From Adiantum capillus-veneris (taxonomy: Eukaryota > Streptophyta > Polypodiopsida > Polypodiales > Pteridaceae): a stretch of DNA of 64,000 nucleotides. Below the pieces are notes generated by a model. It did not search any database. It saw only the letters and a program-made list of their open reading frames with translations, and was not told where the DNA came from. The DNA is taken from positions 48,744,598 to 48,808,597 of the forward strand of contig CM043962.1 in the NCBI GenBank assembly GCA_014529385.2, written 5' to 3'. Position 1 is the first letter of the stretch. Each line of letters starts with the position of its first letter. The translations under genes and the position numbers were made by a program. Shown one piece after another: positions 44,426 to 56,118 of the stretch.

Positions 44426-44682
44426 AAGCATTGCGGCGGCACGACGACGGCGAGGCGGTTGAGCGCGGCGTAGCGACGGCTCCCTCTTCTTTACAGCGAG
44501 GATTCCTCCATGACAGTAAGCGTAGGATTCCTCCATGACAGTAAGCGTAGAGCGGTGAGTGACACACCATCGTCATCTTTGAGCTTACAAGTTTAGGCTA
44601 GTTGCATGCTTGGAGCCATCTGTAGCTTGCACACAGTTCTAGGCAAGGCCCCTTGCTTCGATACGTGCGGCAGACGCCCATA
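43980..44682 (+). repeat. 3' LTR of element C
   Basis: Begins TGTTACCACC and ends CGCCCATA, followed by target duplication ATCTC. TATA box at 44199-44205. (GT)n at 44300-44332 and (GA)n at 44342-44424. A 20-bp segment (GGATTCCTCCATGACAGTAA) is duplicated near 44500-44540. Confidence 0.85.
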
Positions 44683-44687
44683 ATCTC

Positions 44688-45660
44688 AAAGCTACAGTCT
44701 TTCAAAAGATAGACTTTCCCAAGAAAAAGCAACAATTTTGTGCGGGATTACCTGAAGAAACGGCCGAGTATGTTAACTCACAACGGCCTAACACTATCGC
44801 CGAAGTCATCCACCACACTATGGCTGCTCCTTGCATTCATTTCCAACAAGGGGCTAAAAGGAATGCCAAGCCCATGGAAAGCAAAGGCCGAAATGATTCA
44901 AGGGGGAAGAACAATGCTTAAAACTCTTCCCAAGGTAACTCCAACAACAACAACAACAACAACAACAACAAAAACAACAACAGGACTAAGGAGAAGGGAG
45001 TTTACAAAGGTAAAAATAAACTCTCTGCTAAAAAGCTAGAGGCTTTTTTAAAGGATCATAATTGTTTCAAGTGTGGAGAGCAATGGAATGGTTACCGTTC
45101 TTGCCCCAAAAGAAATGCACGCAATGAGACTCCTAGAGCTTCCACGGTCAAAGCTCCAAAAGAGGATGCTCACTGCAAAGGGTCATTCCTTTCCTATGCT
45201 TGGGGAAAGGTGAGGGAGCATGATGCCTTCATCCTTTTTGACCATGGCTCTACTCACAACTTCATATCAACGGATTTGGCAACTAAGTTGAGCATTCAAG
45301 CTTTTGAGATTGGAGATACTATAACTACTGATGGAGCTTTCAAAAGATAACAAGCCTCCATTACTCCCTTGATTGGGAAGTTGAGGCTTCATGTCCAAAG
45401 CTACATCAACAAAGAAGACTTTTTCATCTCCCCTCTCCAACATGAGGATGTTATCCTAGGGGCACCATGGTTCAACCGCATGGCTGTCAACATGAAGTTC
45501 CCTGAAAGGAGAATTTATTTCTCCTACAAGAAAAAGAACATGTATATAGATGCCAAAGAGTCGGATCATACTATACCTCTTGTAAATTCATTTGCTTTTG
45601 ATAAGTCAATGAAAAGCTCGATTTCCTCGTATGATTTTTTTCAAAGAGTCTCTAAATGAT
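44688..45660 (+). pseudogene. gag end and protease of element A, second part
   Basis: The frame broken at 30577 resumes. It has a stop near 44920, an Asn run from AAC repeats (~44943-44990), and a knuckle CFKCGEQWNGYRSC (~45064) with Asn for the zinc-binding His. The protease start ILFDHGSTHNFIS (~45234) has D-H-G for D-S-G. The frame breaks near 45350 and resumes at 45369 with DVILGAPWFNRM. Confidence 0.7.
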
Positions 45661-47007
45661 GCTAATGTTTTAACAAAACAAAGTGGTATGAATCAAGAAG
45701 AATTAGACTTGTCTAATTTTTTAAATAGATTCCAAGATGTATTTATCGATAACATCCCTATGGAGTTACCTCCAAAACGAGGGGATGATGACTATAAGAT
45801 AGAGCTTCTACATGGGAGCTCACCGCCTAATAAACCTCCTTATAGAGTTTCTCAAGCTCAACAAGAGGAGATTATGAGGCAAGTGCATGAGCTGGTAGAC
45901 AAGGGGATGGTGAGACCTAGCTCCTCTCCCTTTTGTTCACCAATCCTACTAGTGCAAAAGAAAGACGACACATATTGTATGTGTGTCAACTATAGAGCAT
46001 TAAAACGGATCACTATCAAAAATAGCTTTCCCATACCACGGGTAGAATATTTGTTTGATAAGCTGCAAGACTCTACCCACTTTAGTCGGATTGACCTAAA
46101 AAGTGGCTATCATCAAATAAGGATAGTAAATGAAGATATTGTAAAGACTGCTTTTGCACACGTTTGGTCTTTATGAATACCTTGTCATTCCTTTTGGCTT
46201 GAAAAATACTACGGCTACAATCAACCGCCTAATGGAGAAATTTTTTAGGCCCTACCGCAAATTTATTGGAGTGCTCTTTGATGATATCATCATCTACTCC
46301 AATTATCTCGAGGAGCATAAGCAACATCTCTAGGTAATCTTTCAAGCTGAGGGATAATAAATTTTTCATTAACCAAAACAAGAGTGAACTTTTTCTTCAA
46401 GAGATTCAATACTTAGGTCATATTATCTCTCAAGATGATATTCTTATGGATCCATCAAAATTAGAGGTAATAAAAGGATGGCCTAACCAAGGAATCTACA
46501 TGAGTTACGAAGCTTTATTGGTATGTGCGCATACTAGCAGGACCACTACATGACTTAACAAAGAAGAACGTTAAGTATTCATGGATTGCTAAAGAGAAAA
46601 ATTCTTTTGACAAGCTTATCTCCCAACCAGTGCTTACACTACCGGATCTCTCAAAGCCATTTGAGGTCCAATGTGATGCTTGTGGAGATTTCCTTGGAGC
46701 AGTTTTGCTTCAAGAAGGGCATGCCATAGCATATGAGAGTCAAAGACTCAATTTCAACGAGCGAGTATTGGGTATCTACAAAAAGGAGCTACTAGTTGTC
46801 CTACATGCCCTCGACACATGGAAGCACTATCTATTGGGGACTCCATTCATCCTACAAACGGATCATCAAAGTCCTAAGTATTTCATGACCCAAACCAAGC
46901 TCTCCAACAAAGAAATGAGGTGGGAAAATTTTCTTCTGCAATTCAATTTTCATATTGCTCACATTGCTGGCAAGCACAATCAAGTAGCTGTTGCACTATC
47001 ACGATGA
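45631..47007 (+). pseudogene. Reverse transcriptase and RNase H of element A
   Basis: RT: PPKRGDDDYKIEL, SPILLVQKKDD, MCVNYRALKRI and FSRIDLKSGYHQIRI. A frameshift near 46160 is followed by LYEYLVIPFGL and FDDIIIYS. Stops and shifts lie at 46330-46525. RNase H (46525-47007) reads FEVQCDACGDFLGAVLLQEG, TDHQSPKYF and GKHNQVAVALSR, with Cys for the usual Ser after the Asp. Confidence 0.75.
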
Positions 47008-48364
47008 CTAAGGGCAAATGCGGTGTCCATAGCAACTCACAATGATCTATCTTCCATGATAAATGAGTATGCTACCGACCCCAATTTTAAGGATTTAATT
47101 TCAACACTTGCATTAGGGAAGAAAGAAGAACCATTCACCTTACAAAATGGTTATCTTCTCCATGGAAATCGGCTATGTGTTACTCACTCTCTTCATGAGA
47201 AAGTGATGTATGAATCCCATGCTCCTCCCTATGCGGGGAATATAGGGATTCAACCTAGTCTTTGAGGAGTAGATATTTCTATTGGCCTACCATCAAAATG
47301 GACATACAAGACTATGTGTCAAAATGTGTGGTATGCCAAAAGACAAAGTATGATAGGGGGAAGTAACCTGGATTTCTCTAACCTTTGCCAATTCCTAATT
47401 CACCATGGGAGACCATATCCATGGATTTTTTCTTTGGATTTCCCAAGTCCATCCATGGGAATATGGAAATATGGACATTAATAGACATGTTTAGTAAACA
47501 AGCACATTTTATACCTGTCAAAAGAATATTAAGGCACACCAAATGGAAACCCTCTTCATGGAAGGGTCTCTTTGATAATCTAGGTACTAGGCTCAATTTA
47601 TCTTCGGCCTATCACCCACAAACGGATGGCCAAAGTGAAATAGCCAACCTTACGATTTTAGATCTAATTAAGACCTATGTTACCGAAGTAGATCAATGTT
47701 CACAATGGAAAAAGTAGCTACCTCTTGTAGAGTATGCGTACAATAACACTGTCCATTCTACTATGGGGAAGGCACCTTCTTTCGAAATCATTGAAGGAAG
47801 ACCTAAAAATCCCTTGCTACTTAAGGTACATGGGAAGATCTTTTGCTGCCGATGAGTATAGCCAAGACCTACAAGAATCTTCCCAAAAGATTAAGGAGGC
47901 TATATCCATCTTGGCAAAAATGGCAAAAGGTTGTTGTTAACAAGCACAGAAGGGCCTTAGCATTCAAGGAAAATGATTGGGTCCTACTCAAATTTCCCAA
48001 GGCTCAATTGAGGAAAACTATGGGCAAAAATCCTATGGGCCACCAAAAGTATTATGCTAAACTAGCAAAAAGAAACTATGGTCCTTTTCAAATCCTAAAA
48101 CCAATCAATGAGATGGCCTATCAACTCAAGTTGCCCAACGATTGGCTCATTCACAATGATTTTTCTGTGAGCCTACTTAAGCCTTACAAAGGAGATCCAC
48201 CACAAAAACCAATCATTGAGGACCTGCACGAGATTGAAGATCAAGAAGAGGTGCTTCCACCCAAATCGATTCTTCGACATGAAAAAAAGATACTAAGACA
48301 CAGTAAGATTATCGGATGGTATCTTATTAAGTTTAAAAATTATCCTTTTGAAGGTGCTAGATAG
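47008..48364 (+). pseudogene. Integrase and chromodomain of element A
   Basis: The H2C2 module is broken (ESHAPPYAGNIG, stop and shifts to 47345). The core from 47385 has SMDFFFGFPKS and HPQTDGQSEIAN, but the segment with the second catalytic Asp is deleted between PVKRILRHT and WKGLFDNLG. After a stop and shift, 47843-48364 carries the C-terminal part and HNDFSVSLLKPYKGD, then a chromodomain start YLIKFKNYPFEGAR, closing at TAG 48362. Confidence 0.75.
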
Positions 48365-48753
48365 ATGCAAGGAACACAACTTAAGGATAGTTACAATGCT
48401 ACATTAGAGTAAGAAAATGTAAATACTTTTTAAATGAAAAATGTTTTTGTCTTATAAGACTAGTTATTGTGCACAAATTTAAGTAGTATGCATGCGTAGA
48501 ATCATGTTTGTGATGACGACATCTCTCAAACACCAAGTAGAATTTGTCACTCTACTTTAAGAGTATGATATGGACTTAAGAGCAGACATGCTTGCGGCAG
48601 CTAAGTCTCCCAAGCCCCAAATGGATTAGTCATCCATTTTGGAATGATGTCGTAGGGTAAAAAGGGATCCTCTACCCACTAAAAAACATAGACTAATGAC
48701 TAAGGCTTTATATTCTTTACCTCATAGTCGAGGACGACTATGATTTCAAGAGA
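48365..48753 (+). other. 3' untranslated region and purine tract of element A
   Basis: No gene. It ends with the box GTCGAGGACGACTATGATTT and the tract TCAAGAGAGAGG, resembling the pre-LTR boxes of D and F. An inverted LTR abuts directly. Confidence 0.6.
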
Positions 48754-50184
48754 GAGGTAATGGAATGGAATGGCCCATGAACTTTGAGAATAGTGGAATT
48801 AGGAGAATTAAAGAGAGCATTTTTGTGAGACTACTTTGAGAGCATAGAGGGTAAACTTAATTAGAGGTAGCAACATAGCCATTATACTTAATTAACTTGG
48901 AATGAAAAATACTTTTTCAAGAGAGAGAGAGAGAATTAGAGAACTTGACAATAGTTGAGGACCGGATTTATGTGGAGCCGGTCCCCCCTCCAATAGGCTT
49001 TTGTACTATAGATTCTCCCATAAAGAGACACTTGGTATAATACAATCTTTGTGTTCCTTGTGAACTTGGTGATTCTATGAAAATGGAAAGCTTCATGCAT
49101 CACGAGCATAGCATAAACTTTGTAAAAGCATTAACCATCCCCGGTCTCAGCCCCAAGGCCTCAAAAACCTTTGAAGGTGGAGAGAGCTAGTGGGGAATGA
49201 GGTAGGGAAGAGGAAGAATAATAAATCAAAGGAGAAAGAAGTAGTTCTTCACTTATTATCACTCTTCTTGCTAGTATACATAATAGCATAGTAATGAAGA
49301 TGCAGAAGATGGCAAGCTTAAGCATTGAAGCATGGCTCTTGGTTGGATTATTTTTCCATATCCAAGAGTGTTGGTGTAGGCTCTCAAATTCTCAACAAGC
49401 TTGGAGAAGGAGATGGATTTCTTCCACTTTCACCAAGTGAGAATGTGTGAAAAATGAGTGTGTTAGAGGGTGTATACCCCCAAGCACACCCCTTGCTTGC
49501 CTTGGTCAACCTCTCCTTTTAGCTCAAGCTTGAAGCTCATTGGACCCCTATAAGCCTAGCCAATCACGCGGCACAATGCATTTCAAGCAACATGGGTAGC
49601 CTTTGGACAAATGTCCTCCTTACCCCTTTGAAAGAGAGAGCTTGAAAATATCTAGATATTTGTTGAATTTAATTAGAAGCTCATTGGATCCCACTTTAGC
49701 CCAGCCAATAGGATTCAAGAACACCATGTGGCTAAGCATAGGGAGAGCCCGACATGTGTCCATGTGCCCCTTGAGAAAGGGGGTGCCCTTTGGGTGAGTG
49801 GGAGGTTAAGTCAAAGATTACCCTAACTTTGGGGCTTTCCCCTCCTTTGTAGGGTCTCTTTTTTACTCAAGAACCTTACCCCCCATGCATGGGAAGATTC
49901 TCAAGTACCTTTCTCAATCATCAAGCATGACAAGCACCTCAAGCACCTTAGTCAACAAGCTCGACAAGCACCCAGCACCTTACCTTAGTCAGCAATCACG
50001 ACAAGCACCTCAAGAACCTTAGTCACCAAACATGACAAGCACCTCAAGCACCTTAGTCACCAAGCATGACAAGCACCTCAAGCTTGGGTCGGGTTCCCAC
50101 CTTAAGCACAGCCCTAGCTTGCCTAAGGTCTAAGAACTTTTAACACTAACCTTTGGAGGTCTTTAATGAAGCTAACCCTGTCAT
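48754..50184 (-). repeat. Inverted LTR of the element A family
   Basis: The minus strand matches the 5' LTR of A over 28340-29237 (for example CCAACCAAGA and CCATGCTTCAAT are shared) and extends ~480 bp further to a TGACAGGGTTAGC start near 50184. Its U5 end abuts the purine tract of A. No 5-bp target duplication is evident. 49917-50090 has about five ~33-bp tandem units with CAAGCACCTCAAGCACCTTA. Confidence 0.75.
49917..50090. repeat. ~33-bp tandem repeat in the inverted LTR
   Basis: About five imperfect units built on GACAAGCACCTCAAG and CACCTTAGTCA. This is the U3 start region of the LTR. Confidence 0.75.
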
Positions 50185-50250
50185 AATAATCAATATCTAA
50201 TTCTCCTAAATGATTTTCTCATGTTAAACTGATCATTTAATATGGGGAAG

Positions 50251-51308
50251 TGTCAGGGGAGAAAAAGCTAGAATATTGGTTAAACTAGCAGACCGGCCAC
50301 AGTAGGGATCCAAAGGAGGGAAAATAGGGATCCAAGGGGGGGCCATCTGCAAAAGAGCCGTGTGCAACTGTTGAGCCAGCAGAGGATCACACCCACATTT
50401 TTGCTCACACTCATCATTTTTGTAACCATTGATTGTAATAAATGTCTTTCCGACATTGATTTTGAATTGAGCCATTCATTAAGTAACGGGACTCAATTGA
50501 GTTTCCAGCTTGTAATCCCGAAGTAATTTCACTTGCTGATGTAATTAGTTAGAGATGTTCTCACCTCCAAGGCTGAGGTATATAAGCCAAAGTTTTGTAA
50601 CCTAAGGGGATTCAGATTATTAATCAAAGGGAGTTTTTGAGCGCCGTGACTGTGTCTGAGAGAGAGTGTGTGAGAGAGAGAGTTTTATCTACTTGCTACG
50701 CGAGCTACGGAGCCGCCATTGGAGAAGCGACACCGCCATTGTGTTAGCAACGGCGAGAGCTACGCACAAATACCAAGAGTGCGCGCTATCGGCTTCTATG
50801 TGTGGTAAGTTCCTACGAGCTTCGGTGTGAGTTTTCTTCCAACTCGTGTGTCGGAATAGAGCATGCAACATATCTATAGAACCACAACGAGTAGAGCTAC
50901 ACATTAGTACCATCGGGGTCAAGTTTCGGTCACCTGTATTTTTCGGCCTGTCTTCATACGCGTTTACCGCACGGAGAGATTATAGGTTGATTTTGCAGTT
51001 CAAGTCTTTAGGGTGTTGTTCTTACCTAGTGCATAGACTTCCCCTTGAGTTTGAGATCGATTCAATGATTCTAGATCCTGTTTCGTATAGCATTCGTTCG
51101 TAGTACGGATTTCAGTCACTTGCGTATTTTAGAACTTAGATTTGATATCCTTAGTAGTGATTGTCATTAGAAGGTCGAGTAGGTGATTTGACACCCACCT
51201 AGTTGTTTCCATGCGCCTGCGGGTCAAGCTTCGTCCTCGTCTGACAAATTCTATTGTTGGTTGAGTTCTCGCTATTTAGCTTCCGCTAGCGGCGTAACCG
51301 CCTTAACA
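50251..51308 (+). repeat. 5' LTR of element B
   Basis: TGTCAGGGGAG to CCTTAACA. TATA box TATATAAG at 50579-50586. The sequence just before it (TATGGGGAAG) looks like a purine tract, so this could also be shared with an older upstream copy. The primer site follows at +3. Confidence 0.65.
50579..50586 (+). promoter_or_regulatory. TATA box in the LTR of element B
   Basis: TATATAAG followed by GCCAAAGTTTTG. The expected transcription start is ~30 bases downstream. Confidence 0.6.
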
Positions 51309-51310
51309 TT

Positions 51311-51328
51311 TGGCGCCGCTGCCGGGGA
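51311..51328 (+). other. Primer binding site of element B (tRNA-Asp)
   Basis: TGGCGCCGCTGCCGGGGA, one mismatch from the complement of the tRNA-Asp 3' end. Confidence 0.8.
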
Positions 51329-52733
51329 CGAGAGCCCTCAATAGGTGACCTTAGACTAATCCTACGAGGTGAGTCGTATAAACTACTTTGTATATTTTAG
51401 TTAGAAAAGATCTAGGAGTGGGGGACTCCGAAGATCTCGAGAGATACTAGGAAGTGGGGTATTCCTGGGTCTTCCGTGTTGACAGTATTTTTAGTTTAGC
51501 TTAGATTTGTTTGTTGTTTTGTTGGTGTTGAGTAGTTGTTGATAGAAGAAGAATTTGCTAGTCCGTGAGTGACAGTGGATATCTTTAAAATCACAATTAC
51601 CAAACCCATTTTATGATTAGGAATAGCTTAGGTAGGACTTCATTTGATCCTGATCTAGAGCTAATAATCATTGGAGTATTTGCTTGATATGGTTGATTGC
51701 ATGTTAGATCACTAAACCGTCGAGTTAGTAGTGAAACTTGCAATAAACAAAAGTCAGAGAAATTTTCTGTGTATCTGGGAGTTGCTGAGCACTTGAGGAA
51801 GCTTTAGGAAGGATTCTGTGCCAAAAAACTGGAAATCTGCAACTTTAGACATCATACGCGTATGATGTCTAAATGACCAAACAGAGACCAAAACAGAAAT
51901 TTTGACTTTACCAGAGTGTTCAAAAGGGGGGTTATACCCTAATTTCAACTTAAAACAAGAGCATTAACACTCAAAGAAACCCAAAAAGACAAGTCGGAGT
52001 CCAAGAAACGCAAAGAATAGGAAATTTTGGATTCAGATCTTGTTTTTACATTCAAACCTGACAAAAACACTTGAAACTCAATTATAAACATTGGAGAAGG
52101 CTTAAAACCAAGAATAGTCAAAATCTGGGACAAAAGACATCATACGCGTATAATGTCTTTTGGCACATCCACTGCTTATTTTTGATATCTGACCTGACAA
52201 GATTGTTACAAACACTGTAGAAAGCATAAATATCAAGTCTTGATCCAAATTGATGAAAAAGACATCATACGCGTATGATGTCTTTGACCTAATTTTGGAC
52301 ATATTTTGATACTTTGCTAACACAGATCCATTGTAATAGCTGTCTAGAGGTTATATTTCAAGTTTCATCCCATTTGGATCACAATTGACCCAAAAAACAA
52401 GTCAAAAGCGGAAAATTGCCAAGAAAAGCCTAAATTAGCCATAACTTGCTCAAACAGAGTTCAAACTGAATTTTGTGAGTGGAAAGAGCATAAGGGGGCT
52501 ACTGAGAGTGAGCATAACCAAAATAGTCCAAATCTGTGAAAAAAGACATCATACGCGTATAATGTCTTTTTCAGCATAACTGCAACAAAATTCTCACTTG
52601 ATGAAACAGAAGTTGTCCAACTGACAAGATTAAACAATTAACCAAGTATCAATCAGTTTGGATCAATTCTGACCACAAAAACTTGGGAAAAAACAAATTG
52701 CCGAGACGGAAAAGTTAAAGTCCTTTAGGGGAA
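51329..52733 (+). other. Leader of element B with four 24-bp palindromes
   Basis: No gene. Palindromes at 51847-51870 and 52260-52283 (perfect), and at 52135-52158 and 52544-52567 (one changed base). Each is the half-site AGACATCATACG followed by its reverse complement. The sequence around them is loosely repetitive (AATAGTC(A/C)AAATCTG before two copies). Confidence 0.8.
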
Positions 52734-54149
52734 TTGATGAATTTGAGATCGGGCAGGAACCTTCAGAATAACCAACCAAAACAAGGGGAACCAGCAAGTG
52801 TCATATCAACCGAGGGAAGTGTAAACCAAAGTTGGGTGCAACCATTAGAGCCGATCTTTGAAGGAAGTGTCTCTGATACTACTTCGGAGAGATCTTACGA
52901 GATTTTCACCGAACACTTGGAACACCTAAACCTGAACAACAGAAAAAATATGGCAGCAGGATCATCAAGCCCTTCCGCCACAATGAAGCTATTGTTCATA
53001 AAATATCAGTACGACAATGAGCAAGGTGCCAAGATCTACAAAGATGGAATGGACCGCTATTGTGTAAAGATAGAGGAGAGACCTAGTGAGTTCAAGGACT
53101 TAGTGCCTGTGAGCTATAGCGGAGATAGATATCTAGATGACGAGGGTACCATGTACTTGGTAGTCCTAAACCCTAACATTGTGGACAAGTGGGGATTGAT
53201 GGGCACCAAAGCCAAAGTAGATGAAGATCTCGAGGAGAAAGCACCAATAATAAACTTCCCTGATGCGAGGTTAAGAAGAGAGAATGAAACTACAAGGATC
53301 AACACTGATAACATCTATGTGGGGCTATACAAATATAATAATGGGGAGCAGGATCTCTATTATAGATGTGAAGAACCCTACACTGGAGAGTTGACAGACC
53401 AAAAAAAACTTTATGTCTTTACCTACACAGAGGGATCGGAAGTGAAAATTGCCGCTTACGACAAGTATGGCAGGCAATACTCAACAATGGGCAAGAAAGA
53501 ATTAGAAGGATATACATACTTTGGGGGACCACTACATCAGTATTATGTTACTTCTAGCTCACAAAGACCAGCACCAACAAATGGAGGGCAAAACCCAATG
53601 ACGACAGGAGGACAAAGAACTCAGGTTGCTAACTCTTTCAGTCAACCTCAGTACTCGAAGCCCGGACCAATGGGATCATTACATTCCAGAGAGTCAATGG
53701 ATACGAATCGAGGTAGTACAGTTCCAATCCCCACGTATACCACTCCAGGTCCAAGGTTCGAAGCGGAACCATCACATTTACCTCCTAGTAGTAGATTCAG
53801 GGCGGGGGAACCGACAAGGGTAACCCATGAAGTCCATGATGCTAGAGAAAGCTTTAGCCGGGACACAGGAGCAATGAGATTGGTAGCAGACCATAGACGT
53901 ATGAGACCATCTCAAGTAGCGAAGTGTATGCCAAAGAAGTATGGTGGTTCGGGAGATCCGTATGCACATGTGTCACTCTTTAAGCAAGTCTTAAGAGCTG
54001 AGCAGATAACAGATTTCCATACACAATACGAGGGATTTGGTCTTACTCTAGAAGGTACGGCACTGACATGGTTTCAACCACTGAACATAGGGGGATTCCA
54101 TGACATTGACCATTTGCTAAGAGAGTTTACTGAAATGGTGTGCTATTGA
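52734..54149 (+). CDS. gag N-terminal part and half capsid of element B
   Basis: Starts MMNLRSGRN, as in element C. Residues ~85-270 form a mixed, beta-rich-looking domain that I do not recognise (IKYQYDNEQG, YLDDEGTMYLVVLNPN, YVGLYKYNNGEQDLYYR). A Pro/Ser-rich linker follows, then the first half of a capsid domain (KKYGGSGDPYAHVSLF, LTLEGTALTWFQPL). At ~54130 the frame breaks inside the capsid, and the next recognisable residues are from a knuckle. The second half of the capsid is therefore missing in this copy. Confidence 0.7.
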   Translation: MMNLRSGRNLQNNQPKQGEPASVISTEGSVNQSWVQPLEPIFEGSVSDTTSERSYEIFTEHLEHLNLNNRKNMAAGSSSPSATMKLLFIKYQYDNEQGAKIYKDGMDRYCVKIEERPSEFKDLVPVSYSGDRYLDDEGTMYLVVLNPNIVDKWGLMGTKAKVDEDLEEKAPIINFPDARLRRENETTRINTDNIYVGLYKYNNGEQDLYYRCEEPYTGELTDQKKLYVFTYTEGSEVKIAAYDKYGRQYSTMGKKELEGYTYFGGPLHQYYVTSSSQRPAPTNGGQNPMTTGGQRTQVANSFSQPQYSKPGPMGSLHSRESMDTNRGSTVPIPTYTTPGPRFEAEPSHLPPSSRFRAGEPTRVTHEVHDARESFSRDTGAMRLVADHRRMRPSQVAKCMPKKYGGSGDPYAHVSLFKQVLRAEQITDFHTQYEGFGLTLEGTALTWFQPLNIGGFHDIDHLLREFTEMVCY

Positions 54150-56118
54150 ACAAAAATGGACAAACCATCCAACAGAGGAGTGCTATTACAACAAAGGGTA
54201 TGTAAGGGAGCGTCAGTATGCACCTCCTGCTCAATTAGCACCACCTCAAGTACATCCAGTACCTCGATACCCAACGGGAAATGTACCAGGACCTATGGGG
54301 ATAGAAAGACCGCAACCGGTATTGGGACAACAACCACCTTTACCAGGAGCAAGACCAGTAGGCATTAGATATGCACCAACCTTAGAGAATCAGGAAGAAC
54401 AAGCCCTAGTGCCTGTTCAAGCCTATTACGAAGAATCTGGTGCACACATGTCTCCAACTGTGTATTACCCACCAGAAGAACCCAAACAACCAGAACCATG
54501 GGGCATGATTGGGAATGTTGGAATACCAACAATTACAAGTGCTTCTGATGAAGAGAGATACAATTTGGACGCAAGAACATTGATGTTCATAGCTCATGGA
54601 GGGTTAAGAGGACAAAGACCATCCTATCCACAAAGGACGAATCAAATGGGACCAAGACCAGCACTAGGACCCTGTTACAAGTGTGGAGGTGACCATCTGA
54701 TGAATGTTTGCCCACATACGGAAATCATTAGAATTAACGCTTATTGCACTGAGTGTGGGGTTACTCACTTCATTGAGGATTGTTCAAAGAATCCAAACAA
54801 AGTGCAAAAGACGACATTGAATATGCTAGAAACTATTCCTACCAGCAGTGGGTCTGAAAATGAAACTCTGATACCAACGCAAGTTGTTACTAGAGCTCAA
54901 GCTAAGAAAACCACTAGAGAACCTGAGAATGGAAAGTTAGCGACTGAAATGGTTAGTCCAGGACCGTGGAGTCAGAAAAACACATGGAAAGCTAGAAAAG
55001 CACGCATGAAGTTGAGAAAAGAACGTGAAGACGCTATTCTAGCTGAGGAACTAAAGCGAACTAAAGATAGATTAGAAAAACTTGAGAGTCAAAATGGGAA
55101 ACGAGAGATGAGCCCGGAAAGAACGAAACAAAAGAGTATCAAAGAAACAATGAGCTTAAGCTCAGGGGGATCAGTGCTAGTCGACAAAGTACACGAACCA
55201 TTGGACGCACTGATGAGAGCTTACGAAGCTAGGTTAAAGAACAACCAAACACAAGAACAGAGATGGATGACATACCCAAACGTGGAATTGAAAAAGCAGA
55301 GACTTGAAATGTGCCAGAGAATGATCGAGACTACACAAGCCTTATTAGAACCACCAAAAGAAACAATGAATTGTGGAAAGGAAAACCCAATTCAGCAAGA
55401 GACTATCGTTTCACGGGTAGCTGAAAAGACTCCCAGTGCACAAAAGCCTGAAAATACACACAAGGATGACCGCATAGTGTTGAACACAACCGATCAGGAG
55501 ATAGAGAGTTTTCATCCAGTCATACAGAGGTCTTACGGAAGAGATGAGGATTACAATGAATTTTGGAAACAAGTGAGGGAGGCAAACTTTGCAAACGAGC
55601 TATGTTGCCAAGCTAATCAGACAAATTGGGAAAAGGACATCAGGAACCCTCCCATAGTGGAATTTGAGGCAGGATCTCAAGTGGACTTGGATCTGCAATC
55701 TTACTGGGGAGATGGGGGCTCTGTTAGAACAACGGAGAGCAAACCTCACTCACTGAATACCTTACCTTCATACTTAGGAGAGTATGAAGAAAAATCCGAG
55801 ACTAGAGCACTTCCCTCACGAAGAATCTCATCAGAAAAAGTCATGGACTCGCAAGGATTGATAGAGATCTTGTCAACACCAGTGACATGCACTATCACTC
55901 TAGCTGAGCTTTTGAGGCTAAGACCACATATGTGGACCACTGTAGGAAAATGCTTGGAGAAATTCGGGATAAAAGACCCAACATCGAGACTGAAAGAGGG
56001 TATACAAGAGCTGAGTAAACCACAAAAGAACGCTAAGCCTGTACCCTTAAACAAGGTCGGAGATATTGCGAAGGTGAAGAGGGGAATACAACCTTACCAG
56101 TTGAATTCCAAGGAGTAA
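54130..56118 (+). CDS. gag C-terminal part and gag-protease linker of element B
   Basis: The frame is open from ~54130. It has a knuckle-like CAIEQKWTNHPTEEC, a Pro-rich part, then two knuckles with CX2CX3HX4C spacing: CYKCGGDHLMNVC and CTECGVTHFIEDC (~54673-54785). A long charged region with predicted coiled coil follows (KARKARMKLRKERED, EELKRTKDRLEKLE). Near the end, ITLAELLRLRPHMWTTVG resembles the short helix before protease in related elements. The stop at 56116 overlaps the protease in another frame. Confidence 0.65.
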   Translation: MKWCAIEQKWTNHPTEECYYNKGYVRERQYAPPAQLAPPQVHPVPRYPTGNVPGPMGIERPQPVLGQQPPLPGARPVGIRYAPTLENQEEQALVPVQAYYEESGAHMSPTVYYPPEEPKQPEPWGMIGNVGIPTITSASDEERYNLDARTLMFIAHGGLRGQRPSYPQRTNQMGPRPALGPCYKCGGDHLMNVCPHTEIIRINAYCTECGVTHFIEDCSKNPNKVQKTTLNMLETIPTSSGSENETLIPTQVVTRAQAKKTTREPENGKLATEMVSPGPWSQKNTWKARKARMKLRKEREDAILAEELKRTKDRLEKLESQNGKREMSPERTKQKSIKETMSLSSGGSVLVDKVHEPLDALMRAYEARLKNNQTQEQRWMTYPNVELKKQRLEMCQRMIETTQALLEPPKETMNCGKENPIQQETIVSRVAEKTPSAQKPENTHKDDRIVLNTTDQEIESFHPVIQRSYGRDEDYNEFWKQVREANFANELCCQANQTNWEKDIRNPPIVEFEAGSQVDLDLQSYWGDGGSVRTTESKPHSLNTLPSYLGEYEEKSETRALPSRRISSEKVMDSQGLIEILSTPVTCTITLAELLRLRPHMWTTVGKCLEKFGIKDPTSRLKEGIQELSKPQKNAKPVPLNKVGDIAKVKRGIQPYQLNSKE

